From Chara braunii (lineage: Eukaryota > Streptophyta > Charophyceae > Charales > Characeae): DNA of 42,993 bases. The notes beneath the pieces were generated by a model, which worked only from the letters and a program-made list of their open reading frames with translations, had not been told where the DNA came from and did no database searches. The stretch covers positions 423,163 to 466,155 of the forward strand of contig BFEA01000088.1 in the NCBI GenBank assembly GCA_003427395.1. The letters run 5' to 3'. The translations under genes were made by a program, and so were the position numbers. Numbering within the stretch: the stretch's first letter is position 1; each line of letters opens with the position of its first letter. Positions 8,654 to 20,790 of this stretch are shown here, in pieces.

Positions 8654-9836
8654 GTGCTCGATAACTTGCTCAACGAGTTAGAGGAGTGGGACAGCAAACT
8701 GCAAACTGACCCGCTCGACAACATGGCCTATCATAGACTACAAACAGCAAGGGATCATTTACAGTCCTACCTAGATGCACAGGCAGAAGCGTGGCGAATC
8801 CAAGCACGAATACGCCGCCAAGATACAGAGGGTACAATGGCAAAATCCTTTTTCAGAAAGGTTCAAGCTAGAGCCAGACAGTTGACTGTCCCCTCGCTGC
8901 GTCACCCCTTCGACCACTCAGCACCCGATGCCAGCAACGCATACGCAATAGTGGATTATGCTGCAAATTCTACCAAAAACTATACACATCTGAATCCCAG
9001 CAATGGGGGGAACAACGCTTGGCGGAAGCCCGTCATTTGATGCTTCAGCATCTCCCAGCAATGCTTTCATCAAATCAACGGCAACTTCTCGAAGAACCCT
9101 TGACTATAGACGAAATCTTGGAAGCCCAGAGGGGCATGGACGATGAAAAAACACCGGGGCTAGACTCGTTCCCGAAAGAATTCTGGCTGCAATATTGGGA
9201 TATATTTCAGAATAGCATTGAATCTTACGTACTTGCTGTACAGAGAGAAGGTACGTTTTGGGGCCTGATAAGTCAAGGGGTCACAACACTCCTGTACAAA
9301 AGGGGCGACAAGGACGATGTTAGGAATTACCGCCCGATCACACTCCTCCCCCTCCCCATATAAAATGGTGTCTAAAGCCTTCACTAACCGATTACTTCCG
9401 TTCATGAATCACCTCATCTTTCAAGACCAAACCAGGTTCATGCCGCAAAGGAACATCCAGAACAACGTCCTGCTGGTCAACGAGACCATTAAATACGCCA
9501 GGCAACATGGCAAAGACGCTGCAATCCTCTTTATAGACTTCGAGAAGGCCTACGACCATGTGGACTGAGACTTCATGGATCGCTGCCTGCAAAAAATGAA
9601 TTTTGGAGATGGCCTCAGATCCTGAATATCGATTATGCATAGGACTGCGGCCACAAATGTTATGGTCAATGACCACCTGTCGCCTCCTTTTGCTCTTCAG
9701 CGATCCGTGAGGCAAGGCGACCCCATAGCTCCCCTCCTCTTCGTCATGGTAATGGAGGCTCTGGCGGCAATGATAAGGGTCAGCCCGCGCATAGAGCACA
9801 TAGACATCCCCGAGCTTCCCCCCCATATGGTGCCAG
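8654..9836 (+). pseudogene. LINE-1, upstream part: RT palm N-terminal region, broken by the LTR element
   Basis: Non-LTR retrotransposon ORF2. An Arg/Gln-rich helical linker (about 8690-8890) leads into reverse transcriptase. Motifs in order: TPGLDSFPKEFW (about 9152), NYRPITLL (9331), FIDFEKAYDHVD (9532) with the first catalytic Asp, and RQGDPIAPLLF (9711). Reading needs frameshifts near 9019-9040, 9345-9362 and 9600-9640. An in-frame TGA at 9569 falls where a Trp codon would be one G-to-A change away. No apurinic endonuclease domain is seen upstream, so the copy is 5' truncated or diverged. The frame resumes at 31804 after the inserted LTR element. Confidence 0.88.
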
Positions 9837-12800
9837 TGCCAGGCGGCCACAAGCAATGCGCCGCCTGAAATCTGCGGCTTTGGGGCTTAGGCTTAGGGAC
9901 AAGACCGTGTTTTGACGGTACTCTGGAATGACCAAGCAACAAAACTTAGGGGAACTCAGGGCACCCCTGATTTTGGGCGCACTGAACCCTGCGGGTAACC
10001 CTCTAAGATGACAAGATGGGTGGCCGCACTCGGCGTATCTAGAGACCGTCATTTCCGGCTGTTCAGAGGGGTAGACCCGGATTGGCTTGCCGCAGAGAGG
10101 CATCGCGGGAACAAACCTCGCCGCAACGTTTTTGCAGCATACGACCACGGCCGAAAAGAGGCCTCAAAATTTTGACTATTTAAGTACCATAATTAAAGAT
10201 GGGGAAAAGGGATTAAGACCAGTAGGGGAAAAGGGAAAAACATAATATCCCTTAATTTCTTTATTTAACACGGCATGTAAATCTAGGCGGAAAAACCCTT
10301 GTATTTTATGATCCTGACAAAGAATTTAAAAACATAAAAAAAAAATTAAAAATGAAAAAGGAGAAAAGAAACAAAAGAAAATCGGCCATTTATATAATTA
10401 CTTTCTAGGAAATTAATTTTGGGAGACTTACGGCTGATCTACTATTTCCGACAATAGAATTAAGAAAAAGAAAGAATGATTAAAAACAATGAGAGGGACA
10501 GGAGCCCATGGCCACTGGGAGATTGACCTGATTTTCGCCCCGGTTACCCGCCATCAGCGCTGACCCCGGATTGATCTTTTTCCCCGGATTCTAATAGTTT
10601 TCACTATGCCGATGGTCAAGCTATCCTGCGTCGCTTTCCCAGGTTTGCTTGATTATTAACATTACCGCGGTTGGGATGTTTTGAGAGCGGAAGCCGCACG
10701 GAACAGCATGGGATGGTGCTACCTTGGATCGACAGTATGGTGTTTGGCTCGGTACGGGAACATGGTTTGGAAAGGTTCGGTATTGTAATGGAGAGGCCGC
10801 GTCCTACGGTACCCGGCATGCATGCGGATCGGTATGGGCTCGGCATCAGTTTATTTTAGCTTTGGCACTGTCATGACAACCTATTTCGGGTCTGGATCCA
10901 TTACGAGAATTTATTCTGGTTCGGCAACGGTATGGTGTACGCCACAGCGTTGTAATCAGGTTCGGTGATGGTATGGTACGGACGGCCACGGTTCAGACCA
11001 GTAATTCCCTGGTTTGCGGCGAATACTTCAGGTGCAATTAGCAAAATGGATCTTACCTCACCAGGCCTTTGAGGCACGGTACCTCGATCTAGGTACACCC
11101 GCGGAGCGGGTACAGTTTGCGACCTGGTTGGTAAAGTTGTTTCAGCAATCTGCGAAATGACTCCTGGTCTGAGGGCCCTTGCTACCACGACAGTCGGGGT
11201 ACTGGGTCTATTGCCCCGTTTTTTTTTCCCTAGTTGGGGCCTGAAGACTCAGGTACCGTTTTCCCTCGAATAGAACCAGTGGTGTTGAGCCTACGAGGCT
11301 GACTCTACGAGGATATAGCCGGGGCAGTTGAAAAACCATGGGGGAGGAGGAAAACGGGGCACGAGCAAGGTGTACCCGCGACTGCAAGCACGCGACGGGA
11401 AGGAACGCGAGAAGAGGGACGAAAGCATGCTCGGCGTGCACTGCAGACACAACGGGATTGGACGGTTACAGACTTTGGGCAGACACGTGAGTGGCGAGTG
11501 TCCTCTTGGCAAGCGTGGTCGGCTTGCCCCCATTGCAGTCGAGTTCGGAGAGGGAGGGGAGGCGAAGTGCGCAGACTGGGAACCGCAGTCTGAAAACGGA
11601 ATGTTGTGCATGCAAGACCTGCCAAATACCGGCTTCGTTGAGATCGAGGCATGGGTGCTGAGCATGGGAAGGATCGAGGCATCACGGCCCGTTTCGGTGC
11701 GCCAGGCGTTCGCATAGCGTGGTTGACTTGGTGAAGGGCGGTTACAAGAGGGGGAGTCGAGACTCCGGCTCAGGGAGACACGTGCGTGGCGTTCCCCTCA
11801 TACCATTGGTGCTTCGAGGTGAACTTCGGAAGGGTGATTGGAGTACTCTCGGATCTATGCCAGATGTGCCCTCGTACATCTCCTCGTTAGAATAGCAACA
11901 AAACCTCTCACACACTCACATACGCGTTCACACCGTCAGAGTGTGGGGAGAGAGAGAGGAGAGGGGAATGCGAAGAGGGGGAGTGTTAGAGGGAAGTTGA
12001 GAACGAGCGAGAGAAAGAGACAGGCTCGTTGAGAGGGAGAGCTTTGTGAAGGAGGAGAGACGGAACGCCCAACAGGAGGGGACGGACGGTGCAGTTGGAG
12101 GAAGACAGCGAGGAAGCCAGTAGGGGCGGCGCTCGTCAGCCAAAGAGGAGCCTGAAACCCCTCCACTGAAGAGAACAGGGCTTGACAATTAACGATCGCG
12201 AAGCACCGCTGCAGGTGGAAAGGATCCCTCCCTGAGTGACAGACCGCGTAGTTCCACCGCCAGGGTGGGACAGTATTATCCAAGGCGTACGGTCAGGAGA
12301 TTCAGCTGACAACAGGGGCGACGTTTTCTGTAAACAACCAATCGGGCAATTCCATTGTTGGCGGGTCGGCTATCTCTCATCTGCGGAGCAACCATCCGGG
12401 AGCGTTGTCGGCCCCTACCGCAGATCAAGTTATCAGCCGAATATTTTCACGTTCGACGGGTCAGTCGCTTCACCTCTGCAGTGCCAATTAAGGCCGCCGA
12501 TGACCTGGGAATCAGGTAAATCCTCTGTTAGTAACTCCAGTTGTACTCGCTGGACCGGCGAAGCGAACATACACCGTCAATCAGGCGTAAAGTGAAATAG
12601 GAGGTAAGACTTAGGACTCTGCTAAGGGATGGGTTGGACCACCTGGGTAGTCACGCGAAGCGCTGGTTAGAGGGAATAGGATAGCGCGGGCGACTGTTGC
12701 CGCCTTTTTTTTTTATTATTATTATTTATTATTTATTTTACTTAGGTGACGTTTTTTTCTTTTTTCGGCGAGGTGAAGGGGGACGGGCAGTTCTAATATA

Positions 12801-13799
12801 TTGCGTGATCAATCGTACCCTTCTGTTTTTGGTTGAGCGACGGCTATTTCCATGGGAGTACAAACATACTTTGATCGTTGGAGTGCCAAACAGTTATTGA
12901 TCTGTCGGCTTCCGCCTATTAGCTGATAAGACAAAATCCATTCATTATCAGTTCTATTCTCCCTGCTCGGATGTTTGGAATATACCCTGTGAGGGGAAAA
13001 CTACTCAGACTTAAAGTGAGAAGATCGTCTTTCTCTGAAAATGGCTTTAGGCGGGCTGTTTCCCTACGCATGGGGGAGGGGAAATGTCCTGTGAATGTAT
13101 CGTGTTGTGGATAACGTCTCACGTGATTGGGAGGAACCATCTGTGAAAGCCCCTTTGGGCACCTGTGCTACTTGCGAACGCTCCTGTTTTCTCAATGTGA
13201 GACACTGTCAAGTGCGAGAGCTCGCTGACCCTCCAGCCAACCATAGAGAGTCACTGTTATACGAGCTTGCGGCCTGGCGAGACATCAGCTTATTGTTCTG
13301 CACGTCATCTGCTGGAATTCATCAATGTGTGAACTTGCATATTTTGCTGTGTATCTGTTGGGGCTTACTGTCGGGTGAACTTGCTGGATTATGGTTGACT
13401 GTTGAAACTCACCCCAAACGTGGGATCGATCAGTTCGAGACAGGGGGGGGCAGTTTGTTGTCCCCTGGTCTTGAGATACGAGAAATGATCATCCCAGTGC
13501 ATGCCCTTTACGGTCTTGGGTTGCGTGATCTTTCGCTTCCACCCTGTGCTGTTTCCTGCCTCTGAAATACATTTAAGAACTACAGCAACATTTTGATTTT
13601 GGTATTCCATTCTTTCAAACAGTTGGGCTGTAAAGTGATCGAACAATTTGAATTCATAGAAGGGGGAGGAAATACACCCATCGCCCCTGCAAGCACCTGC
13701 TGATCGCTGAGAACCTCGGAAGCGGGCGCGGCGAGTGACAGGCATTGTTGCTCCTGGCTTCAGCGATAGGCAGGTGCCCCTACCCCGGGTTTCCCCACA
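9837..13799 (+). repeat. 5' LTR (3,963 bp)
   Basis: It is nearly identical to 27775-31803 over its whole length. The main difference is a deletion of about 64 bp near 10905 relative to the 3' LTR (28835-28915). The LTR includes an AT-rich block (10180-10500), a block of degenerate repeats around GGTTCGG (10700-10990), a GA-rich stretch (11940-12130) and a T/TTA tract (12703-12740). Frames of 100-130 codons inside it are on opposing strands and resemble no known protein. I do not identify a promoter or polyadenylation site with confidence. Confidence 0.95.
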
Positions 13800-13803
13800 A
13801 CTT

Positions 13804-13821
13804 TGGCGCGGTTGCCGGGGA
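13804..13821 (+). promoter_or_regulatory. Primer binding site, tRNA-Asp type
   Basis: TGGCGCGGTTGCCGGGGA starts 5 bp after the 5' LTR. It is complementary to the 3' end of plant tRNA-Asp (GUC) with one mismatch (G for C at position 7). Several plant Ty3/gypsy lineages, including Athila, use this primer. Confidence 0.88.
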
Positions 13822-15593
13822 GGGGAGCAGCACCCCCAAGGCCGCGGCCTTCCCCAATTAACGGGGGTGCGCGGACTGACTAGTCCAAGCACTAATTAGT
13901 TCGTTCTCTTGATTAGTTCTGTTTTGAATATGTTTTGAATTAGTTTTTTTTTAGATATCTCGTGATCCGCGCATTTTCTCGCGAAGAAAGCAGAGGACAA
14001 AGTTTAAGTTTGACGTCTCGACGAGGGGAACGTTATGAGACGTTTCTTGCTGAAATCTAACGGTCAGATTTCGAGATAACGAATTTTCTTCGAAATCAAA
14101 TTATTAATTCGGAATTTCCAGTTCTCTTTTTTGAATTTTTGCGGGGAACTGGTACATTTTCTTGAGATAACTCCTTTTACCAAACCCGCTCAGTTTATTT
14201 TTCCCATCGTTTTGATACCTTGGATGGGGCAAACGGAGGCGGTTAGAGGCAAGAACGGTAAGTAACAGCAAAGAAAAAAGAAGTAAAACAAGAATTAAAT
14301 ATTTAAGTTTTTTTGAAAATTTCGTGTAAAATACCATGAAAGGGATTAATAAAAAGTGTTCAGTCAAAGTTTTTGCAAATTTTGAGTAAAGTTGACGGAA
14401 AATTTTTGGGACAAAACGAGTTTCGGAAGAGAGCGTGCGGTTGAGCGCGAAGTCCCCAAAACCCTAGTAGGTCAACCCTAATTAAAGGAAACCCTAATTA
14501 GGGGAAGTCTTATCCAGGGTTTTGGGAGGGATAACAACCTCGAAGAGGAAGGATAATATACAGGGAATATTTTGCCTTTTTAATTCTTCAGTCTTTTTCT
14601 TTTTGAAAGATTAAATTAAAGAAAATATTAAAAATAACGAAAAAGGATTAATTAAACTTTATTTTATTTTTAAATTCTGACGTCTTTCCTTTCGAGTTGT
14701 TGACCTAGGGGCGGAAAGCCCAAACCCCATCCCCACGGGGGGAGGGAAAATGCTGCCCAATTTTCGAGAAAATTTATAAAATATTTCGAATTAATTAGGA
14801 AATAATTAGAGAAAATACTCAAAAATTGGTTAAAAATTAAAATTTTCTTTGATATTTTTTTCCTTTTGCTATACTCCTTCGGCGGCTATTTTGAGGCCTT
14901 CGGTCACACCCCATCCCCACGGGGGGAGGCGAAGTGCTGCCAAAATTTTCGGGGATCTCTTGAGGTCGAGCAATTCTGCCTAAAGACATGTACAAGGGAT
15001 ATAAGTGTATGTAAAATAAGAAAGGGGGTGTATTTAAGTAAATGAAATTATTGTAAATTAAATAGAGTTAAATACCGAAAAATATTGGCGGAAAGAGAAA
15101 CACATTTGCCGCGCTGCTCTCTAGGGGAAGCCTTGCATGCCTCTAGGCAGTAGTCGAGGGTCAGTGGGTTTCTAGAAGATAAAAGTAGTTTATATTTATT
15201 TAAATTTATTAAAATCCCCTAAAAATATTAAAATGACTTAGAAAGATGGCGAAAGAAGGTGAAGGCCTTCTGATTTTATTTCTTAGGTAGGGGAGGATAT
15301 TTGCACTCTTGAGGGGTGACCGGAGTAGTCGGAGGCAGCGTTCCCTCGAACAGAGAACACGCCTTCTATTCGGGGGAACTCGACTATAGGGCATGTTGCC
15401 TTGTTTAGAGCCGGGACTCCGCCCCGTAGCACTATAGGGGACCCTTGGATAGTTAGGAGATAGATTGACAGTGTGATATCGGGGCTCCTAACGAAGGGAG
15501 GCGAAGCGCTGCCGAAATTTCCTTAGATTCGACAAGCCTTCTTCTACCATCTTTCACATTTTCTACCCATCCCTCTCTCTAGTCGCCAGTTGG
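13822..15593 (+). other. Untranslated leader of the LTR element
   Basis: About 1.8 kb of AT-rich, stop-dense sequence between primer site and the extra ORF. It has a repeated motif: CCCATCCCCACGGGGGGAGG near 14728 and again near 14910, each followed closely by GTGCTGCC or ATGCTGCC and AATTTTCG. A shorter third copy (GGGAGGCGAAGCGCTGCCG) lies near 15498. The CCCC...GGGG halves form hairpins, so packaging or dimerisation signals are possible but unproven. Confidence 0.6.
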
Positions 15594-16548
15594 ATGTGGC
15601 TGCGAGCGCAAGTAGAGGTCTATGAGGCCACCATCGACTGGGACTTGGAGCCTCCTGAACTCATAGAAGGGGATCTGGTGGAGCTCACGATCCCCAGGCA
15701 CAGCGTTCGACACGTTGACGGTCAGTTTGCGTGGAGGTCCTCACTCCTGTCCGAGGACGTGTGGCTTTGGACGCACAGAGTGCACCAGCCTGGGCAAGGA
15801 GTGGACGTAGTGAGGGCCTACTTGTACTTAGGACCATGCACGGTTACGAAGTTCGTGCTGAGCCTCGCGACGATAGGGACTAGTGACGCGGTTAGCAGGG
15901 CGTTACGCTACCTGAGGGACGAGGTAGCTGCCTTCCGAGCGGAGGACTCGAGCGACCCGTTGACCCTATTTCACGGGCGCCCTCCTCTAGATATCACGGG
16001 CGAGCTGGTGATAGCCCGGGACGGTTTTTTCTCGTACAGCGTTAGGAGTCTGCGGACGATAGTTCGGACGTTCGTAGTAGAGAGCGTCTTTGGAGGTATT
16101 GGTGGAGTGGTCGAGACATACCTAGCCTATCAGGATCTCAAGATCCTGGCGAGAAGGCATGTCGACCTCGACTACATCTATTATTCGCTCGCGACCGGTG
16201 GGCCTCGTTAGGGTGACGAGAGGGTTCAGCTTATAGAGCTGATCCGTTCGATAGACGACGAGTGACCCCAGTCTCCGTGCGTTTGGGATTGGCTAGATCG
16301 CGAGCTCCGAGCAGGCGCCGAGTACGTGACCTGCATCGAGCGGCTCTTCTCAGACGACTGGGGGAGCTGGTGGAGTGAGGACGTCGGGCGACCTCTGATA
16401 TACAACCATTAGTTGGCGGAGTACTACCAGGTTATAGGACAGGCGCCATACCGCGTCGAGGACGAGTTTGACGACGAGGGCTGGGAGCGAGAGGACGACG
16501 AGGACGCCTGGGAGCCAGACTGGGTTGACCTAGAGAGTGAGGTTGACT
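15594..16548 (+). pseudogene. Extra pre-gag ORF of the LTR element, module A
   Basis: I do not recognise this protein. Frame 15594-16211 is open for 205 codons from ATG. The same frame continues past stops at 16209, 16263 and 16410 to a Trp/Asp/Glu-rich tail (about 16455-16548; DEFDDEGWEREDDED). Features: WRSSLLSEDVWLWTHRV (near 15735), a hydrophobic strand VVRAYLYLGPCTVTKFVL (15810), a helical stretch, then SVRSLRTIVRTFVVESVFGG (16040). Module B, in the same frame and order, repeats this layout, so the region arose by internal duplication. It lies between the primer site and gag, where Ogre-type elements carry an ORF1 of unknown role. I see no catalytic motif, signal peptide or zinc finger. 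Confidence 0.7.
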
Positions 16549-16748
16549 AGAAGGAGATTGACGTTACGGACGCCCATTTCCCCAGGATAAGAGTAGCAGT
16601 CCAGGCGTAGGAGGCTGAGGAGCACATTAGGGCGGCGGTTGAATGAGCCTTAGCCACTGATATCGGCGGATAGAGGAGAGCGGATCGATGGTAGAGCAGG
16701 TCAGTGGAGTAGAGCTTCAGATCGACGACGCCAGATGGCCTAGGCAGG

Positions 16749-17703
16749 GTGTCGCTAAATCTGCCAGCCAGAGGGGTTTCCGCAGATGCGATAGAGAGCC
16801 GATGGTCATCGACAGTCTTGGGCCCAGACGTGCACTTGTGGACGTATGCCATCGAGACGTTTGAGCTAGGCAGTCAGAGGTGGCGACGACCAGGCACGAC
16901 TAGTATAGAGGTAGTGGGCCACATTTACTACTCGCGGAAGGTGCTAGCCGCAATCTATTTTCACGGCATCGTGCACGATCATTGGCGAGAGGAGCAGAGC
17001 GCGAGGAGGATTTTACTGGCCCGAGCGGACTCTGCGCGGGGCGAGGTAGAGCAGCTGCACGGGGGTGTTCGGGGAGTGACGACGACCTTGAGGATTGGAG
17101 GGCACTTCCCATATCCTAGCAGTCGACTGCGTGTGACACTTCCGTGCTTCGTGGCGGAGGAGCTTTGAGTACTTAAACGTCTGGGTGAGATCTACTTTGT
17201 GGCTCTTGACTTGGACGGCCTCTGCCGAGGGTACACTGACAGGGGATTGGGTGTTGTATGCGCAGTTTGTAGCAGGGCCGCTTGTAGGCGAGCGAGGACT
17301 CCAGTCGATTGAGTTCCTGCGGGCCATTGTGCCTACAGGGAGCCCTGCCCTATACTCTCTGTACCAGCCCCTAGCCTTCTGGACGGCACTAGAGAGAGAG
17401 GCTTGGAGGCCTACAGATCATTTAGCTGGAGTAGGACAACTGTTAGCCGAGACTCGTGAGGAGAGGCCGGACCATCTCATCTTGACCGGGGAGGTTGAGG
17501 AGTATTACCGGCAGGTACATCCAGAGGCAGACGATCTTACGTGGTACGCTGAGGATCGGGATTGGGAGGAGTTCGATGACATAGAGCCTTGGGGTGACCA
17601 GGAGGACGGCTGGGGACATCTCCTTCGGACCGAGGGACAGGAGGATATTCCATGGGGACAGAGGGTAGATGAGGATACAGACGAAGATATGCCAGATGCA
17701 TGA
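16749..17703 (+). pseudogene. Extra pre-gag ORF of the LTR element, module B
   Basis: A diverged copy of module A. RWSSTVLGPDVHLWTYAI (near 16800) matches WRSSLLSEDVWLWTHRV of module A. IYYSRKVLAAIYFHG (16925) occupies the place of its hydrophobic strand. SSRLRVTLPCFVAEEL (17118-17165) matches SVRSLRTIVRTFVVES. After a stop at 17166-17168 and a frameshift, WVLYAQFVAGPLVGERGLQS (17250) matches the IYYSLATGGPR region, and the segment ends in a Trp/Asp/Glu tail (17545-17700; DEDTDEDMPDA). The strong acidic and Trp-rich tail in both copies is a defining trait. Its function is unknown. Confidence 0.65.
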
Positions 17704-17749
17704 GACGACTAGAAGCAGGACATATCCGAGTGAGGTTTAGAGAAGGGAG

Positions 17750-20376
17750 TAGTGGAGAGTATAGCAAACTGAGATATACTGAGGGTGACACTTTCCCTAC
17801 GACAAGATAGGACAGGAGGTTGGGAGGATGAAGCGTTGGGCAATGCTGAGCGACAGGTCAGACTCATGACGGAGCATGCCGTGGAGATACGGAGAGGCCA
17901 GAGGTACGTCGAGTTCACTATCTACTTTCATGGAGCCGACAGGAGAGTGCACAGCACCTACTCGGCCATACTGGATCTGAGTGGGAGAGTTGTCTGAGGA
18001 GTCGGCAGCATCGAGAGATAGGGTGCGTCGGAGGGATTAGAGCGCTACAGGTCGAGAGCTGGAGAAGAGATGAGGAGTGACTCGGTAGCCTGGCTAGCCT
18101 ATGTTCTCTCACGAGAGTCCGAATCGTATAGCGTGAGGAAGCTTGTGAGACCCAGAGAGACGGCGGTTGGATACGACATTCCTCTTCGTGTGGCGTTAGA
18201 GGGGACAGGGCGTGTTCCGATACGATACCTAAAAACGTGGCTCGCAGAGGGACTCTTCCTTTGGACAGTGATACTGAGAGACGAATGACTCGAGAGAACT
18301 CATGAACTAGAAGGGGTCGGATATCTGATAGCGGATAGAGCACACGATTTAGAGGTAGGACTGATGCTCGCAAGGGCAAGCAGGGCTTGGTGGAGAAGCG
18401 AGTCGTTGGCCAGAGTGATCGTTAATCAGCAACTGGCGAGACTCTCTGGAGGAAGGACGCGTTGGAGCCGCTTGGTATACGGTCCTCCGCATCCGACCCT
18501 CTACCCGAGAGAGGATTGGCGATTCGGACTTCCTGCTTTCGTGATAGGGCAGACCTATGGGAGCGTAGATCGTTTGAGTAGAGCAGTGGACCACACACTT
18601 TACGCGCTTTGGGAGGGCTTAGCGCCCCGTTTCAGGGAAGTATACTACGCCATTTATGTGAGGTGGGGACCGCCCAGTAGAGAGACGTTTGACGACATCA
18701 TAGACGTTACTAGCTCGGTGGACTGTCTGAGGCCAGTCAATCTGATTAGGTACTGCAGGAGACGGGCGGAGATCGATTCCGTGGGGCTAGAGGATGTGAG
18801 GTTTCTCTTCGAGGATGGCCACAGTGATGCGTATAGGAGAGCAACTGGAAAACACAGGGTACACTGTGACAGTACTTCTCCGAGCGTACGTAGATGAGGA
18901 CTTGACGGCGAGGGAGTGTCGGCAACGAGCCAGAGATTTGATCCACGAGCATAGAGCCGATGTACTCGCGCGGGTGACCTTCCAGACCTCGATTTCCTAT
19001 GAGGTGATGATATGGTCACATGGTTATATGTGTGCGGAGCACTTCCACGACGAGACAGTAGCGGAGGCTAAAGCAAGGGTGAGAGGATGAGCTGGAAAGA
19101 GATGAGGACTGAGTATGGAAGAGGAGAGTGAGGCAGTCGAAAGGGTGAGAGAGCGCATTAAAGAACCGCTCTTGAACCCGGTAAAGGAGTTGGGGAACGA
19201 GTTAAGGAAGATCTGGTCGTGCTAGGATGAGGGCAAGTTGCGTAGGGCTGAGCTCGTGATGAGAGAGTTAGAGAGTTTGTTTAGGGAGGAAAGAGAGAGA
19301 ATCCAGGCGTGGAGATCAGACTTTCTGGAGAGGGTAAAGGCTAGGAGCGTATCACGCGAAGGAACTGGGGAGAGGTCTGCAGAGGGCGTGACAACGGAGG
19401 ACAAGGTAACGTAGAGAGGTAGCAACAGGACATGAGCGGGACTGCACTACATACGACGGATCGGTACTCATTGCATGTGGTAGGGAGACTAGACGGACCA
19501 TTGGTGTTAGTGATCATAGAGCTTCAGTTCCATACCAGACTGTGCATAGTTGAGGAGGCAGAGTGTGTCCGCCGTGCGCTGCGTGAGGCTAGGGGGACAG
19601 GACTTTGGATTCGAATAGAAGGAGGACGAAGGATAAAATACGTACTCTGAGTGACACATTTTGAAGGGCGGTCTCGGATAAGGGCATGGTACGAGACGAC
19701 CAGGGAGGCTGAGAAGTTGAAGATAAGCGAACCTAGGAAAGCTGGAGACCTAGGGAGAGTCGTGACAGACGATGCAATACTCAAGGTGCTAGCCGCTCAC
19801 GATTGGTATTGGAGGGAGTCGATAAAGACTTTGGAGGCCATAGAGGATAGTGGAGATGAGGAGGATTTTGAGACATTCTATGACATATTGGAGCTGTCGC
19901 CGATGAGGTTACGAGTGGTTATAGCACTGACTTACCTCAGGTGCTAGACAAATGACCTCATAGCCGTCTGGGAGTTAAAGGAGGAGAAATAGAGATTGGA
20001 AGCTCTTGGAATGATAGTGGGAGCTAGAAAGGACGACGAGCGACTTTGGATGGCAGTAGGAGGGGAGCTTCCTCCTTTAGCGAGCTACCCGATTCAGGAC
20101 GGGCTAGGAGACCTAGCAAGGAGGACGGAGATAGACGCACGGAGACTCTTGAGGGGAGCTAATCAGGAGACATTGGCTAGGCTTGGGACTGCGATCTGCA
20201 GCAGGCGTAGAGATCCTGTCACGGGTGTACTGCAGATCCGGAGAGGCGCGGCCTTGTTGGCCAATCCCGAAGGGGAGGTTTACCTAGACACAGGGATTCT
20301 TGGGATAGAGGGAGAGCACGAGATCCACCACCGGAACGGAGTACTGGTGGTAGTAATAGGGGCAGTCGAGAGCTAG
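17750..20376 (+). pseudogene. Extra pre-gag ORF of the LTR element, distal modules (C and further)
   Basis: The same strand remains potentially coding for 2.6 kb more, broken into frames of 60-180 codons by stops and two frameshifts (near 18850 and 19100-19430). The first part (17780-18897, one frame) has QVRLMTEHAVEIRRGQRYVE then FTIYFHGADRRVH, which follows the V-L-x-T...IYFHG order of modules A and B. It later has WRFGLPAFVIGQTYGS (18518), resembling the VTLPCFVAEEL segment. Two further pieces, YTVTVLLRAYVDEDLTA (18854) and SLHVVGRLDGPLVLVIIELQ (19453), look like weaker versions of the hydrophobic-strand-plus-helix unit. The last piece (19996-20376, 126 codons) has no visible counterpart. 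No family is recognised. Confidence 0.5.
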
Positions 20377-20790
20377 GATTGGAGGCAGACGTGAACCGTG
20401 ATAAGGAAACAGGTTCGGGCTGCCGCAATTGTCACTGGTCCGGGCTGCGAGTTCTGTCACAGGTCCGGGCTGCAGCAACTGTCATAGGCTCGGGCTGTAA
20501 CACTTGGCGAGAGTACCTAACTGCGTCTTCTGGTGGCCTATGGAACCAGACACGATGGGGCCACAACCGACCACGGCCGAGACAGGAGAGCGGTACAGGA
20601 CATCGCCCGACCGAGCTCTGAGGGATCTGAAGGAACGAATTAGGCGGGACGCACCGCTGAGATGGGCTGACTAAACCAATGACGGAGAGCCCAACGTAAT
20701 GGGCAAGTCGGTCGTGACGGAGCCGCAGGAGGCTCTGAAGACAGGAACCTCGAGCGGTCGACGAGAAGCGACGAGACGACGCTCCCCTGA

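Noticed and set aside
9833-9836. A perfect 5-bp target duplication for the LTR element
   Set aside because: Only CCAG against CCGG can be matched around TG...CA ends, so a shorter, mutated duplication is reported instead.
11328-11717. A ~130-codon frame present in both LTRs
   Set aside because: It is overlapped by equally long frames on the other strand, has no recognisable motif, and is shared only because the LTRs are copies.
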